Source: a virus
Length of the DNA: 26,686 bases
Reading direction: 5' to 3' (one strand)
Virus record (IMG/VR): IMGVR_UViG_3300038548_000688
Span: 1-26,686 of that record
In this document: piece by piece, positions 1 through 10,600 of the stretch
Numbering within the stretch: position 1 is the stretch's first letter
Layout of the letters: the number at the start of each line of letters is the position of its first letter
The notes under the pieces: model-generated
What the model was told of the DNA's origin: nothing
Databases searched by the model: none
The model's input: only the letters and a program-made list of their open reading frames with translations
Translations under genes and position numbers: made by a program

Positions 1-1
1 A

Positions 2-202
2 TCGTGGGAGAGAATCACATACGACATGAACGACGGTCCCACGAAGAAGTGCCATCAAACGGTCGTAAGGCTTGCACGAGGTCAAGTGCGGGCCTGGAGG
101 ACATGGCTGAAGCTTCGGTACAAAAGCAACCGATACGACAGTAAGCCAAAAGAAGAAAAAGTCGAAGAAAAAGTCGAAATAAAAGAAGAAGTAACAAAGT
201 AA
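2..202 (+). CDS. C-terminal part of an unidentified phage protein, cut by the window edge
   Basis: The frame is open from the first bases of the window and stops at TAA 200-202. The visible 66 residues are basic in the middle (repeated Arg, Lys and Trp) and end in a Lys/Glu-rich tail in which EEKV occurs twice in a row, encoded by a short direct repeat near 155-180. I recognise no family. Its place just before the tail tube gene is where siphophages often carry head-tail connector or tail terminator genes, but nothing in the residues proves that. An ATG at 26 could be the true start; a GGAGAG lies 13 nt before it, which is rather far, so I treat the gene as 5'-truncated. Confidence 0.55.
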   Translation, partial: SWERITYDMNDGPTKKCHQTVVRLARGQVRAWRTWLKLRYKSNRYDSKPKEEKVEEKVEIKEEVTK

Positions 203-251
203 AACTTCTAAGCTCGCCCAAAGCCGCTAACCAAACTTGACCACAGGCTGG

Positions 252-285
252 GCCTCCTTGGACAACTTTTCATTTCTAAGGAGGC
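252..285 (+). promoter_or_regulatory. Hairpin enclosing the Shine-Dalgarno of the tail tube gene
   Basis: GCCTCCTT at 252-259 is the perfect reverse complement of AAGGAGGC at 278-285, with an 18-nt loop between them. The second arm is the Shine-Dalgarno of the gene starting at 295. In a transcript the two arms could pair and hide the ribosome site. A control role is inference from complementarity only. Confidence 0.45.
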
Positions 286-294
286 AAGTAGACA

Positions 295-708
295 ATGGCC
301 AAAGAAGGTGTGTTTAATGGGTATATTGAGGTCAACGGCGTTGACCTTAGTGACCACTGCCAGACGTTCAGCGGTGAACTCGGGCACAATGACATCCCAT
401 TCCATGCAATGGGAGACACTTCGGAGTTCTTTACTCCGGGCCTGAAGACCGGGGCGATAGCCGCCACGTTCATTCAGGATTTCGTCGCTGCATCCGTTCA
501 TAGAACGCTTAGCCCGATCTATGAAAACCAGACCCTGGTCCCAGTTCGCTGGAGAGCCAAGACTGGAGAGGTTGCCAGTGCGTCGAACCCCGAATACTCG
601 GGAACGTTCTACGTTGGTTCGTACCGTGCTATTGGCGGTGACCATGGAGAGGGAACTCTCGCAACGGTCAGCTTCGTCAGAGCCGGTAACGTGATCAACA
701 CCGTCTAA
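295..708 (+). CDS. Probable major tail tube protein
   Basis: This 137-aa protein probably polymerises as rings to form the tail tube. Support is mainly position: it lies directly before the tail assembly chaperone pair and the tape measure, the standard siphophage order. The sequence is beta-rich with few charged stretches. It begins with a strand-like GYIEVNGVDLSDHC segment and has glycine-rich turns towards the end, in keeping with small tail tube folds such as lambda gpV or phi105-type tubes. The start is fixed by AAGGAGG at 278-284, ten nt before ATG. That Shine-Dalgarno can pair with an upstream complement (see the hairpin at 252-285), which would be a plausible control for a highly expressed structural gene. 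Assignment is by context and general character, not by a diagnostic motif. Confidence 0.65.
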   Translation: MAKEGVFNGYIEVNGVDLSDHCQTFSGELGHNDIPFHAMGDTSEFFTPGLKTGAIAATFIQDFVAASVHRTLSPIYENQTLVPVRWRAKTGEVASASNPEYSGTFYVGSYRAIGGDHGEGTLATVSFVRAGNVINTV

Positions 709-749
709 TAACAGACAAGGGCTAGAAAAGACAGAAGGAGAAAACCACC

Positions 750-1598
750 ATGCCTGACACTCCTAAAGAGGACTCTCAGACAAAGACAGAGAAGAAAGCT
801 CCAACACAGGCACCCCAAAACGTGCTGAACTGGGATGGCGACGAGTCATACTGGGAACTGACGGGTAAAGAGCAATGCTGGCCTCTGACCGTAGAGGAAT
901 CTGGCAGGATGTTCGAGATGGTACTGCAGATGAGCACCTATCTCGCCCGAGACTCGAAGCGCGTGCGTAGGGAGTCTGTAGTGCCTTCGAAGTTGCAAGG
1001 ACAAGAACTGATAACAGGAGGGGGGCGGGATGCACGAAACACCGCTCCCATCCTGAAGTTCTTCGACCAGCTCTTCATTTCGATCCTCAAGGTCAAGGAG
1101 AAAGATCCTGACGCGCATCGTAAGTTTTTCGATGAGCGACCGTATCTGAAGCTCCGCTGGTACAGGGAACTGCTGACTGAATTCACGGTGGAACACGAAC
1201 TCTCGCAAGATGAGGATGTTGACATCTTGAGTTTGGCCCAAGCTCCGACCCGCACGTACATCCTGAAGCAGGAGTTTTATTGTCCGGAGCGGGACCAGGT
1301 TTCGATTCTCACATGCAAGCACTCCATGAAGAAGGAGTCGCAGACCGACTATCTGAAGTTTGACAGAGCGACCGGTGGACGAATGAACATTCGAAGCCGG
1401 GAGTTTACTGCAGTCACCGACTGGGACGCTATTGAGCGCCTGTATGACGAGATGATGGCAGAGGTCATTGGCTTCAGGTTCAAGGGAGAACCGTGCACGG
1501 ATGCGAACAGGAAGAAGTGGCTGCCACTCATCCCTGTTGATCAGAAGATCTTAGCGATCGACGAAACGTTCTCGAAGGCCCGCTCAAAAAACGCATAA
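750..1598 (+). CDS. Tail assembly chaperone, short form (G-like)
   Basis: This is the 282-aa zero-frame product. It starts at ATG 750 behind AGAAGGAG and ends at TAA 1596-1598. In long-tailed phages the short form G and the frameshifted form GT coat the tape measure and recruit tail tube subunits, and they are absent from the finished tail. Here the evidence is position between the tail tube and tape measure genes, plus an A AAA AAC slippery heptamer four codons before the stop with a hairpin after it. The protein is hydrophilic, has a Lys/Glu-rich N-terminus and is mixed helical. It is much longer than lambda gpG (about 140 aa), so it may carry an extra domain. No catalytic motif is visible. 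Confidence 0.75.
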   Translation: MPDTPKEDSQTKTEKKAPTQAPQNVLNWDGDESYWELTGKEQCWPLTVEESGRMFEMVLQMSTYLARDSKRVRRESVVPSKLQGQELITGGGRDARNTAPILKFFDQLFISILKVKEKDPDAHRKFFDERPYLKLRWYRELLTEFTVEHELSQDEDVDILSLAQAPTRTYILKQEFYCPERDQVSILTCKHSMKKESQTDYLKFDRATGGRMNIRSREFTAVTDWDAIERLYDEMMAEVIGFRFKGEPCTDANRKKWLPLIPVDQKILAIDETFSKARSKNA

Positions 1599-2101
1599 TC
1601 GCAGAGCGCATTACGCGTGCTCTGCAACTGCGCAAACAGGCCGCGAGATCAGAAATGTGTATCCGTGAAGACAACTTCAGGGATATGTATGCTGTGTTGG
1701 GGGACAAGGACGCACAGGACGAGATTCGACTTGCAACGCCCAAGGCACAGCACTGTTTCTTTCTATCCCGTCATTCTCCTGGCTCTTGTGAGAGCCTGCC
1801 TTATGAGGTTGCGGGTCTTTACCCAGGAGAAATCTATCTTGAGGGATCTGTATGTCCAAACAATCCATACCACGCTGGAGGAGACTTGTGGGAACGACTC
1901 GGTCGGTATTCGCGGGTGTTGGAGATCTTTGAGACTTTTAAGGACGTGATAAATGTGGGGGGCTCCCCCGATTTGAGTATGCTTACACCGGAAGAGTTCG
2001 TCATCTTCAAGCTTGTGCAACAGAACAGGCGAAACGAGGACTTCATGGTTCAGGCTGAGATGTTTGGCTCTATGTTTGGCGGAAAAAAGGAAGACACATA
2101 A
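750..2101 (+). CDS. Tail assembly chaperone, -1 frameshift fusion (GT-like)
   Basis: This is the predicted 450-aa product. Codons 1-281 are read from 750 to 1592, then the ribosome slips back one base on A AAA AAC (1586-1592) and continues in the -1 frame from 1592 to TAA 2099-2101. The -1 frame is open from 1541, so the two frames overlap across the slip site. The T-like extension (169 aa) has two features: a Cys-containing middle with an ESLPYEVAGLYPGE stretch, and a C-terminus rich in Glu, Met and Phe that ends immediately before the tape measure ATG. The only ATG that could start it alone, at 1655, has no convincing Shine-Dalgarno. Frameshifting is therefore the better explanation, as established for lambda G/GT. 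Confidence 0.75.
1586..1625 (+). promoter_or_regulatory. Programmed -1 ribosomal frameshift signal
   Basis: The zero frame reads TCA AAA AAC GCA TAA, giving the heptamer A AAA AAC at 1586-1592. After an 8-nt spacer comes a stem: bases 1601-1609 pair with 1617-1625 (seven Watson-Crick pairs, one G-U, one C-G) around a 7-nt loop at 1610-1616. Heptamer, spacer and stem all fit known -1 signals, and the -1 frame leads into the GT extension. Confidence 0.85.
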
Positions 2102-5100
2102 ATGGGCGCTGGAACGACTTTAACATTTGAGGTCGAGGTAGACACTCGGGATCTTGAAAAGGGTCTGAAGCGAGTCGAAGGACGTCTGAAGCAAACAGGG
2201 CGCACCATTGGCTCCGAGTTCCAACGTGGAGCCAAAGACGTCGATACGTTCTCAAAGGGACTAGCGACGTTGGGGGGCAGCGCCAAGCGGCTCAGTGATA
2301 GACTGGGAAGCATTGGCCAGCAGCTCACCATTGGAGTCACGCTACCTATTGCTGCGGCTGGATTTGCGATCATCAAGATGGGCTCCGACTTCGAGTCGGC
2401 GTTTACCGGTGTTCGCAAGACGGTGGATGCCACAGAGTCCGAGTTCGCTGCCCTATCGAAGGGATTCCGGGAGATGTCAAAGGTGATACCCATCACCGCT
2501 ATTGAACTGGCGGGCATTGGTGAGGCTGCTGGACAGTTGGGCATCGAGACGGAGAATATCCTGGAATTCACGGAGGTGATGGCAAAACTGGGTGTCACCA
2601 CAAACCTGTCAGCCGAACAAGCCGCGACTTCACTCGCCAGATTTGCGAACATCATGGGTACTTCGCAGAGCCGCTTCGAAGAGCTGGGCTCCACCATTGT
2701 TGCACTCGGCAACAACTTCGCAACCACAGAAGCTGAGATCGTGGAATTCTCCCTCCGAATTGCCGGTGCCGGTAAGACAGTCGGACTCTCTGAGGACCAG
2801 ATCTTCGCGTTTGGAACGGCGCTCTCATCTGTTGGTATCAGGGCTGAGGCTGGAGGTACTGCGATATCGCGGATCTTCCTTGAAGTGGAAAAGGCAGTTG
2901 TTACCAGCTCGAAGGAACTGGAGTTGTTTGCTGCCGTGTCTGGGGTGGCTGCAGCAGATTTCGCCAAGGCATTCAAAGAGGACGCTGCTCTCGCTCTCTC
3001 TGGATTCCTTACAAGCCTCGGTGAAATGCAGGAGGGTGGAGAGAGTACGATCCTCGTGCTCGAGGCTTTGGGCCTGGATGCCATCCGCGTGTCCGATTCC
3101 ATTAGAAGGCTGTCTGGAGCAGGAGAGCTGCTGACTCGGGCTATGGATACCGCTTCCGAAGCGATGAAGAAGAATCAGGCTCTCACGAGAGAGGCGGAGC
3201 TTCGATTCGGTACGTTCGAAAGTCAGCTCAAGCTCATCAAAGCGGTCCTTGACGATGTCCGTGTTTCCTTGTTTGAGTCCATAAAGCCAGCCTTAGTCGG
3301 GGTCGTCCTTCCAGCAATCAGGGCCACCGTCAATGCTCTTGCCCTCATGGCCGATGCGTTCGCAGCGTTGCCTTCACCTATCAGAACTTTTACCGTCCTT
3401 ATGGTCGGTCTTATTGCCTTGATTGGCCCACTTCTGGGCCTAGGCAAGCTCTTCATCCTGCTTGGTGCGAAGACCCTGTTCTTTGCTGCGAGAACTGCCA
3501 TCGCTCGTGTGGTTATGGCACGCTTCGCCGGAAGTGTGGCGGGAGGCACTACTCAAATAGGGAAATTCCTCGCCCGATCAAAAATCATGAAATCCGCAAT
3601 GGATGCTGGCAGTAAAGCAACATCGAAGATGGCTGCGGGCTTTACACAGGCAGGTCAAAAGGCAACCGTGGCAGCTTCTAACATGGCCCAAGCTGCAAAG
3701 GCAACGAAAGCGGTAGGCACACAGGGCGTAAAGACCGTTAGCATCTTTCGAAGATTCACAGGCGTTTTGGGAAGAGGATCGAAAGCCGCTTTTACTTTCA
3801 TACGGGCTTTCAAGCCGTTTGCCGGTGCACTGGGTTTGATTGGCGGTATCATGGGGAGGATTGGCGCGTTTGTATTTGCTGGTCCGGTGGGTTGGATTAC
3901 TGGACTGTTCACGCTCGTACAACTCGTAGCCAAAGTGACCGGCCAAATGAAGGCATTCAACTCCGTAACTTCAGCCTTTGGAAATCTCGCTAGTTCGGTT
4001 TGGGGATTTATGGGCTCCATTCTTATCGTTGTGGGCCAGAAGTTCGCGAGTTTGTTCATCCTCATAGGGCGCGTTATGGGTGCAGGTGGAAGGCTCGCCA
4101 TCGTCATCGCGGAACTTACCGGCTTGATGCGTTTATGGCAAGCGGTAACGAAAGCGGTGGGCATAGTTTTGAACTTCCTGGCCAGCGCCATCAACAACGC
4201 TGCCAGCTTCTTCGACAAGATGGCGGACAAACTAGAGGGAGTGACCGCATCAGCGAAAGGGCAGGCTTTTGTTGTTCAAACCAATCTCCTGAAAGCTTGG
4301 GCCGAGCTGCGGCAGAAGGGAACGGAGCCGGTTAGGAGAGAACTCGACGCTCTCAGAAAGAACTTTGACCGCACAGGTAACATCGAAAAGTTCCAGCAGG
4401 GACTGATCAAGGTAAATGAGGCACTCCAAGCAGCCGCTGAAGGTGGCAAGGAGGTGAACCCGGAGATAGCACGCCTGACCGCTGAGATGCTTGCTGCGGA
4501 GGGTGCGACGACGAAAACGAAGACCGCTCTTGAGCAGGCGCTGGAGACATTCAAGAAGTTCGTTGCGGGACCAAAGGAGATGGTCAAGATCCTCAAGGCT
4601 GTCACCGTAGAATCAGGTGATATGGGTACGACCATCGTTGCATTGGGCATCGACCTGGCCGACCTCGAGCAGAAGATGCTTCAAGCAGCCGCTGCCGGTG
4701 ATATGGATGAGGCGGCATTCCTGAGAGCAGCCCTTGCGGCAGGCAAACTAGCCGAGAGCGCGAGGAATGCGACTCAAGCGCTGAAGGACTTCCAGGAAGC
4801 ACCGGCTAAGTTGGTAGCCATGATCATTGAGCAGGAGAAGGTAACGAACGACCTGTCTCTGGCTTTGGAGGTCCTGCAGCTCAGCTCGAGTACACTAGAG
4901 GAAGCATGGCGCAGGGCTCTCAAGGTTGGAGATCAGCGGTCGGCCCAGTTCCTGGAACAGGCCATTGCGGCAGCGAAAGCCAGGGAGAAGTTGGAAGAAC
5001 TGGGCGAAGCTACGGTCGTAATGGATGAAAGGTTCAAGTCCCTGGACGATGGTCTAAAGGCTATGAGGGACACCATACCAGCTCTCGGCAAGGATATCGA

Positions 5101-7657
5101 CTTCCTGAAGTCGAGAGGAGCATCGATGGCGGAGATAGCCGTACAACTGGGGTCCCAGTTGGAGGCTGCTGGAGAGCATGCTAGGGAGTTCGGAATCGAG
5201 TTGGACCCCACAATAAAGAAGCTGATAGAGATGGCCGAAGCGGCAAAGGATACAGAAGATGCCGCCAAGCAGTGGGATGATGCCTGGTCAACGGCTATGG
5301 GCAACATCGTGTCCGACTTCTCAAAAGGAGTTGCGGACATGATCTTCGAGGGCAAGGGCTTCTCAACAGACATAGTCGGCATCTTCAAGCAGCTAGGCAA
5401 GACGCTCCTCAGTACGGTTATCAGCGGAATCATCAAGCCCATTATCGCGCAGTTCTCCGGTCTTGGCCAAAGCATCGGTGGCATCCTCGGCAAGATGTTC
5501 TCGGGTTCAGGAAGCGGAGGTGGTGGGATCTTTGGTAGCCTCTTCAAAGGCATAAAAGGCCTCTTCGGTGGTGGCGATAAACAGAAGAGCATTTTCGAAG
5601 CTTTGGATATTGGCGGTGGCGAGAAAGCCTTCTCGTTTGGTAAACTAGCCACGTCGTTAAAGTCCGGGGCTGGAAAGCTGGCTGGCATTGCGAAGGGAGC
5701 GTTCGCCCAAATCGGCAAGTTCGCGGCATCTGGATTTCTGGGTGCAGCGACCGTTGGCTTAGCCATAGCGATTCCTATTCTAATCGCCATCTTCAAGAAG
5801 AACGTGTTCAAGTCCGGAGTCAAGGAAGCCATGCGGGATTTCGGAGTGGAAATCGATAAAGGAGCCTTGGAATCCTTTGCCAAAGCACGCGGTCTTTCGA
5901 AGGAAACGTTCAAGGGGATCAGGAAGGACATCGAATCGTCGCCTCAGTTCTTCAAGGAGATCTTACTTCCAGCAGCCAAAGCAGCCGGGACGGTAGAACA
6001 GCTGATAGAGAAGTTCAGCAAGCTGCAGGCCTTCGGTGAGACGTTTGACTTTAGCGCAGGTGTCCGTAAAGCAGTAGAGAGTGGGGACTTTACCGACTTC
6101 AACAACCAGTTCAACGAAGTGTTCGAGCGTTCGGCAGAGTTGAAACGAGTGCTCCCCGACTTTCAAGAGAAGCTCCTGGTCGGCGGTAAGGCAGGACTTA
6201 GCAAGGGGCCTGACCCTGACGCTGTTGAGTCGGCAGCGTTCAAAGAGGCCAAAGTCGCGGTTGGCGGTCAGCAGGTCATAGAAGAGCTGATGAAGATAGT
6301 CGAGATCGTGGGCAACATCTTCACATCGGTAGAAGGACTGCGGATGATCGTTGAAGCCATCATACAGGCGACCGGTGATGCCAGTCTCATCGATGCGATT
6401 GAGGAGATTGGGAAGATGATCGCAGATGGCCCTGCGGGCGAGGTAGTAGATGAGTTGGAGGAGATCTGCGATACTCTAGAAGAAATCAAGGATGCCGTCA
6501 AAAACGGAGATGAAGTCACAGGCCCGGATGCAGCGGATGCAGAGACAGCAGCTGTCACAGCCGCTGCTAGAGAAGCCGCTGTCGCAGCGTTGAAGGTGAT
6601 ACAGATCAACCCCTTCAAAGGCACTCCCTTTGGGGCTCAGAGTACAAACTTCGGAGAGGCACGTGTGGTCACGGGTGAGGCTGGAGGTTTCAGGGCGCTG
6701 CGTGAGGAGATGACCACGATCGTACAGCGTATCGCCGAGCTTGGTGGGACCGGAGGTGCTTTCGGATCGATCTTCGGTAAGGGCAAGCCAGACTCCAGGT
6801 CGGAAGAAGACTTAGCCGAATTAGCAAAACTGAGTGCACGACGGCTGGAAATCGCGCAGCAAATAAGAGGTGCTGCCATGAAGGACATCGCAGCAGGACG
6901 GATCAGTGGGGATCAGCTATTCGGCGGCAGAAACAAGCCCGCTTTTGATGCAGCATCTTTGAGGTTGGTAGCTAATCTTAGAGAGAAATTCGGTGAGGCA
7001 GCGAAGGGGTTCAGCGATACCGCGTTGGTGCAGACGCAAATAAGTCAGGACAGAGCGCTGCAGTTCATGAGTCCAGAGGCAATAAGCAAGCTGGATCTGG
7101 ACCTGGATTTCATACAGAGGCTTTCCAAGATCACAGAACTGTTGGACGCACAGGCGGTTGGTGTGACCGGCTCGTTTACGACTTTGCCAGCGGAGATAGT
7201 CAGGGAGCTGAACGAAAACCTCCAAGCAGGAGAAGTGAAGGATCTCAGCCTACCTGACATCGAGGATGCAGCGGACCAAGTAGAGGAGATTGGGAAAGGC
7301 GTCATCGACGCGGAGGACTTCGGTGCGCTTGATACACCCGTAGTAACCGATGGTGTGCCCGGTTCTACCGGTGGGGAGCCATTACCAACACCCACCCCTG
7401 GTGGAGTGCTGGATCTGCTCACGCAAATTCGAGACAGGCTAGATGAAGATTCCGCAAAGACACAGGAGGAAGAAAAACAAGACGTCAGCCTGGAGTTCAA
7501 CATCCACAGTCCTTCGGAAGACCTCGCACGAGTTACCCGTGAGGAAGTGATCCCGGAGATCATCAAGATCCTACAGCTCGGCGGGCCTCTGGCAGACGAG
7601 GTGATCCGCGTGGTCACGGTCGGTCAACAGGGCGCAACGAATAGGAACCGCACGTAA
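2102..7657 (+). CDS. Tail tape measure protein
   Basis: At 1851 aa this protein sets tail length and is probably injected ahead of the DNA. The N-terminal quarter (about residues 90-340) resembles the TP901-type phage minor tail domain: a FESAFTGVRKTVDATESE-like helix, then the conserved motif with IGEAAGQLGI and TNLSAEQAATSLARFANI. Hydrophobic helices lie near residues 428-465, 589-615, 631-675 and 1211-1236, with long Ala/Glu/Lys-rich helical stretches between them. A Gly/Phe-rich segment sits near 1140-1160. It starts one base after the stop of the chaperone fusion, with AGGAAG at 2088-2093. Its stop overlaps the next start as TAATG. At about 1.5 angstrom per residue it predicts a tail near 280 nm. 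No lysozyme or peptidase motif stood out. Confidence 0.93.
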   Translation: MGAGTTLTFEVEVDTRDLEKGLKRVEGRLKQTGRTIGSEFQRGAKDVDTFSKGLATLGGSAKRLSDRLGSIGQQLTIGVTLPIAAAGFAIIKMGSDFESAFTGVRKTVDATESEFAALSKGFREMSKVIPITAIELAGIGEAAGQLGIETENILEFTEVMAKLGVTTNLSAEQAATSLARFANIMGTSQSRFEELGSTIVALGNNFATTEAEIVEFSLRIAGAGKTVGLSEDQIFAFGTALSSVGIRAEAGGTAISRIFLEVEKAVVTSSKELELFAAVSGVAAADFAKAFKEDAALALSGFLTSLGEMQEGGESTILVLEALGLDAIRVSDSIRRLSGAGELLTRAMDTASEAMKKNQALTREAELRFGTFESQLKLIKAVLDDVRVSLFESIKPALVGVVLPAIRATVNALALMADAFAALPSPIRTFTVLMVGLIALIGPLLGLGKLFILLGAKTLFFAARTAIARVVMARFAGSVAGGTTQIGKFLARSKIMKSAMDAGSKATSKMAAGFTQAGQKATVAASNMAQAAKATKAVGTQGVKTVSIFRRFTGVLGRGSKAAFTFIRAFKPFAGALGLIGGIMGRIGAFVFAGPVGWITGLFTLVQLVAKVTGQMKAFNSVTSAFGNLASSVWGFMGSILIVVGQKFASLFILIGRVMGAGGRLAIVIAELTGLMRLWQAVTKAVGIVLNFLASAINNAASFFDKMADKLEGVTASAKGQAFVVQTNLLKAWAELRQKGTEPVRRELDALRKNFDRTGNIEKFQQGLIKVNEALQAAAEGGKEVNPEIARLTAEMLAAEGATTKTKTALEQALETFKKFVAGPKEMVKILKAVTVESGDMGTTIVALGIDLADLEQKMLQAAAAGDMDEAAFLRAALAAGKLAESARNATQALKDFQEAPAKLVAMIIEQEKVTNDLSLALEVLQLSSSTLEEAWRRALKVGDQRSAQFLEQAIAAAKAREKLEELGEATVVMDERFKSLDDGLKAMRDTIPALGKDIDFLKSRGASMAEIAVQLGSQLEAAGEHAREFGIELDPTIKKLIEMAEAAKDTEDAAKQWDDAWSTAMGNIVSDFSKGVADMIFEGKGFSTDIVGIFKQLGKTLLSTVISGIIKPIIAQFSGLGQSIGGILGKMFSGSGSGGGGIFGSLFKGIKGLFGGGDKQKSIFEALDIGGGEKAFSFGKLATSLKSGAGKLAGIAKGAFAQIGKFAASGFLGAATVGLAIAIPILIAIFKKNVFKSGVKEAMRDFGVEIDKGALESFAKARGLSKETFKGIRKDIESSPQFFKEILLPAAKAAGTVEQLIEKFSKLQAFGETFDFSAGVRKAVESGDFTDFNNQFNEVFERSAELKRVLPDFQEKLLVGGKAGLSKGPDPDAVESAAFKEAKVAVGGQQVIEELMKIVEIVGNIFTSVEGLRMIVEAIIQATGDASLIDAIEEIGKMIADGPAGEVVDELEEICDTLEEIKDAVKNGDEVTGPDAADAETAAVTAAAREAAVAALKVIQINPFKGTPFGAQSTNFGEARVVTGEAGGFRALREEMTTIVQRIAELGGTGGAFGSIFGKGKPDSRSEEDLAELAKLSARRLEIAQQIRGAAMKDIAAGRISGDQLFGGRNKPAFDAASLRLVANLREKFGEAAKGFSDTALVQTQISQDRALQFMSPEAISKLDLDLDFIQRLSKITELLDAQAVGVTGSFTTLPAEIVRELNENLQAGEVKDLSLPDIEDAADQVEEIGKGVIDAEDFGALDTPVVTDGVPGSTGGEPLPTPTPGGVLDLLTQIRDRLDEDSAKTQEEEKQDVSLEFNIHSPSEDLARVTREEVIPEIIKILQLGGPLADEVIRVVTVGQQGATNRNRT

Positions 7658-10600
7658 TGCCACTCAATCTTCAAGTCAAAATCCCGATGATCGGTTACGG
7701 TTTCGGTTCCACCAGCTCTGAAACGAACTGGAGTAAGGCCGACCTGTTCTTAGATGATGGAGACTACGACGGAGCGACCTATTACTTCGAGGTCAATGCC
7801 TGGAACGACCAGGGCCAAGATTTCGATATGTTTTTACTTGGTGGGGACGACACTGTACTTGCGACGATAACCATACCTGCCAATACCGGAACTTCGATCA
7901 GCCATAAGAGGTTCAGGTCTTCTGCGTTCACGCCACAATCGGGTCTGATCCGTTACCGTCCTAGAATTGAAGCGACAAACGGTAGCAACGATGTTGGGAC
8001 CATGGGTTGCTTTATCATCATCGACCAAGTTGACGCCACGAAGACTCGGACTCCGATAATGGGATCGTTTCGGGCGGGAGGAACGTCTCAGAACCAGAAC
8101 GGCTACATCGATGCCGTCGGTAGCGTTTTCGGAGAATACTCTGACATTCCCAATACTAACGGTTTCATTAAAGACGATTCCTGGTATGAAGGCGGCACGC
8201 TGACTTGGGAAATGGACGTAACTGCTCGCAGCAACACCGGAGCTGGCGGAGACGTTGAGCTATACAATCGTGATGGTGACGCCCAAATAGGCACCCTGAA
8301 TTTCACCACTGGGGCCATTGAGAACAAGATCCTAGACATCACGGCTTCCCTTAATTGGGGTGCTGTCACCGATATTCTGAACTGGCGGCATAGGAAGATT
8401 ACGAGTGGGAGCATGTTCACTTACAGGTGTCTGCTCTTCGCAAAGATTACCGGCGGGATGACGAAAGCCAGATGTTACCACGTCTGCGCCTTCAGCAACG
8501 TCTGGGCTACCAGTGAAGATCATCAGCGGAGAGACCTTTATGAACTAAGCAAGTTCTCTGACGGCACTACGGTCAAGCTCGCTCTGGGCGGCTTCATGCA
8601 TTTCGCTGATGGCGACATTATGATGAAGGTCCGTTCTTACGGTACGAATGACGGCCCTGGATCAACAGGAGGTGCTGATGTTGACGATACGGAGGTCGGG
8701 CTGTCGCCGTTTTTTACTATCGAGTATGGCGAATCGTCGAGTAACATCGCGTCGCTGTTGACTGAGGGTGATCGGTACGGAGGCGTGACTCGTCGCACAG
8801 ACACATCTCGCTACAACGCGATGGTCTTCATGGTGTTCGATGTAGAACAGGCTACCCACAAGGAGAGGGCAGTATCAGACCAGATGGTTCTGACCGATGC
8901 TGTTGCTACGTTGCGGTCTGAGCAACTCCAACTGGAGGTTTCCGAGGGCGCTTGGCCAGCGTATGCCGAGGACGTTTTACTGTTCGCTGCTGCTCACCTC
9001 ACCAGAGAGGTTGCCGATGACATAAACGCGGCCACCTGGGCAGACGCCGTAGCCGTAGATCTGGCGGTTCATCAAAGCTCCGGTGTGGGCGATGCAATGT
9101 CGATGGATGATGCTATTGCTGTCCAGCTGTCTGTCCATCTCGAGATAAACGTCTCCGATGACATGAACAACTGGCAAGATGAGGCTTCGGTCCCCGAGCG
9201 CTCTTTGTTTGTGGGGCTGTCTCCGAACGTGCTTGTTCTGTTTACCATGGAGCTGGAGGGCGGGAACGACTACACGTCAAGCATACCAGTACGCGGAGCC
9301 GACCGGTATTTTGAGGGACGAGTAGTGAACTTCGGTCCCATCGATCGCTCGATTCCTGTTCCTTCTGGGATACCGCGAATAGGTGATGGGTTCGTCGAAT
9401 TGGCCGACACCGATCAAAAGTACAGGAAGCTCTTTGCCGCGAACCCACCACAAGGCCGTGCGATAGACCTGGTCATGATGCCTCCGGATGAGCCGCTTTC
9501 CATGGCGGCGCGTATTTACCGGGGAGAGATAACCCACGTTGACTTCCCAGAAGGTAGCGCGATCATCAACTTTGCCGACATCTCATTCGGGTTCCTGGAC
9601 GAAGACATCCCGGCATTGGGGACACCCGACAACTTCCCATCTCTGCCAGATCCAACAGTGGAGGTCTTCGTTCCTATTCCTATCGGTTTCATCAGAGCGA
9701 CGACCACCGAGGGTGCTTATGCTGCTCCGCTTGTAGACACCATCAACAACCTGTACATCATCAGCCGTTACCCGATAGAGCAAGTCACGGTGGTGTACAG
9801 GAAATCCGGAGACGACCCGTTCTTTACTGCCGTTTTGCCTACCGAGTTCAACGTTGTGACTGAGGCACGTTTCATCGATCCGAACGACTATGTCTTCGTC
9901 TATATCCAGTTCGCCTCTGCTCAACCAGATGGGACCGAGATTCGAGTGGATGTGAAAGGTTGGGTTCCCCAGGACGACGTCGGTCTTGGTTCGACGACTG
10001 CACAGACCGATCCAGCCCTCGTCATTAAAGCGTTCCTCAAGGAGATATCACGGCGGACGAATGACCAGCTGGATCTCCCTTCTTTTGATACGACGGAGGC
10101 CTTGACGACTTCGCGTGGATATTTGGCTGCTGGAGTTTTCGAAAGGGGCATAAACCAGCGCTCTGCGCTGGCCCAGCTGGTAAGCTCGTTCCAGATTGAC
10201 CTCTTCCAGAACAAAGACGCGAAGATTGCCATAGACCTGGCCGATGTTGCGGTTCCCACTCGTCCCGTCTTTGATGACATCCTACGGCTGGTTCGCGGCT
10301 CCGTCCACAATGCCCTGCCCAACCCGTACTACAACAGATTCCGGTATCGCTACTCACTTGACCATTCTACGGGTGAGTGGGGTGCGGAGGACCAGTTCGA
10401 CAATGAGATCGAAAGAGGCGTGACCGGCAGCTTGGTGGAGGCACCCCTGGTCGATATGTACTTTGTCCGTGATGGAGCGACTGCCATCCAGGTGATCTCG
10501 GACATCGCTGCGTATTTCTCTTTGGGCTCCTTCCAGTTCAAATCCGCCTTGCCTGGGCCACAGGTGGTGGAGGACCTGGAGCTTGCGAAGAATATCGGCA

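Noticed and set aside
1617-1949. A separate rightward frame after the chaperone gene
   Set aside because: It lies inside the -1 frame of the GT extension in another phase, lacks a Shine-Dalgarno, and has a composition unlike its neighbours.
2050-7617. Long reverse-strand open frames across the tape measure gene (for example 2050-3102 and 4933-5931)
   Set aside because: They are Ser/Pro/Ala-rich mirror readings of a biased coding strand, lack ribosome sites, and no virion gene cluster is expected on that strand here.
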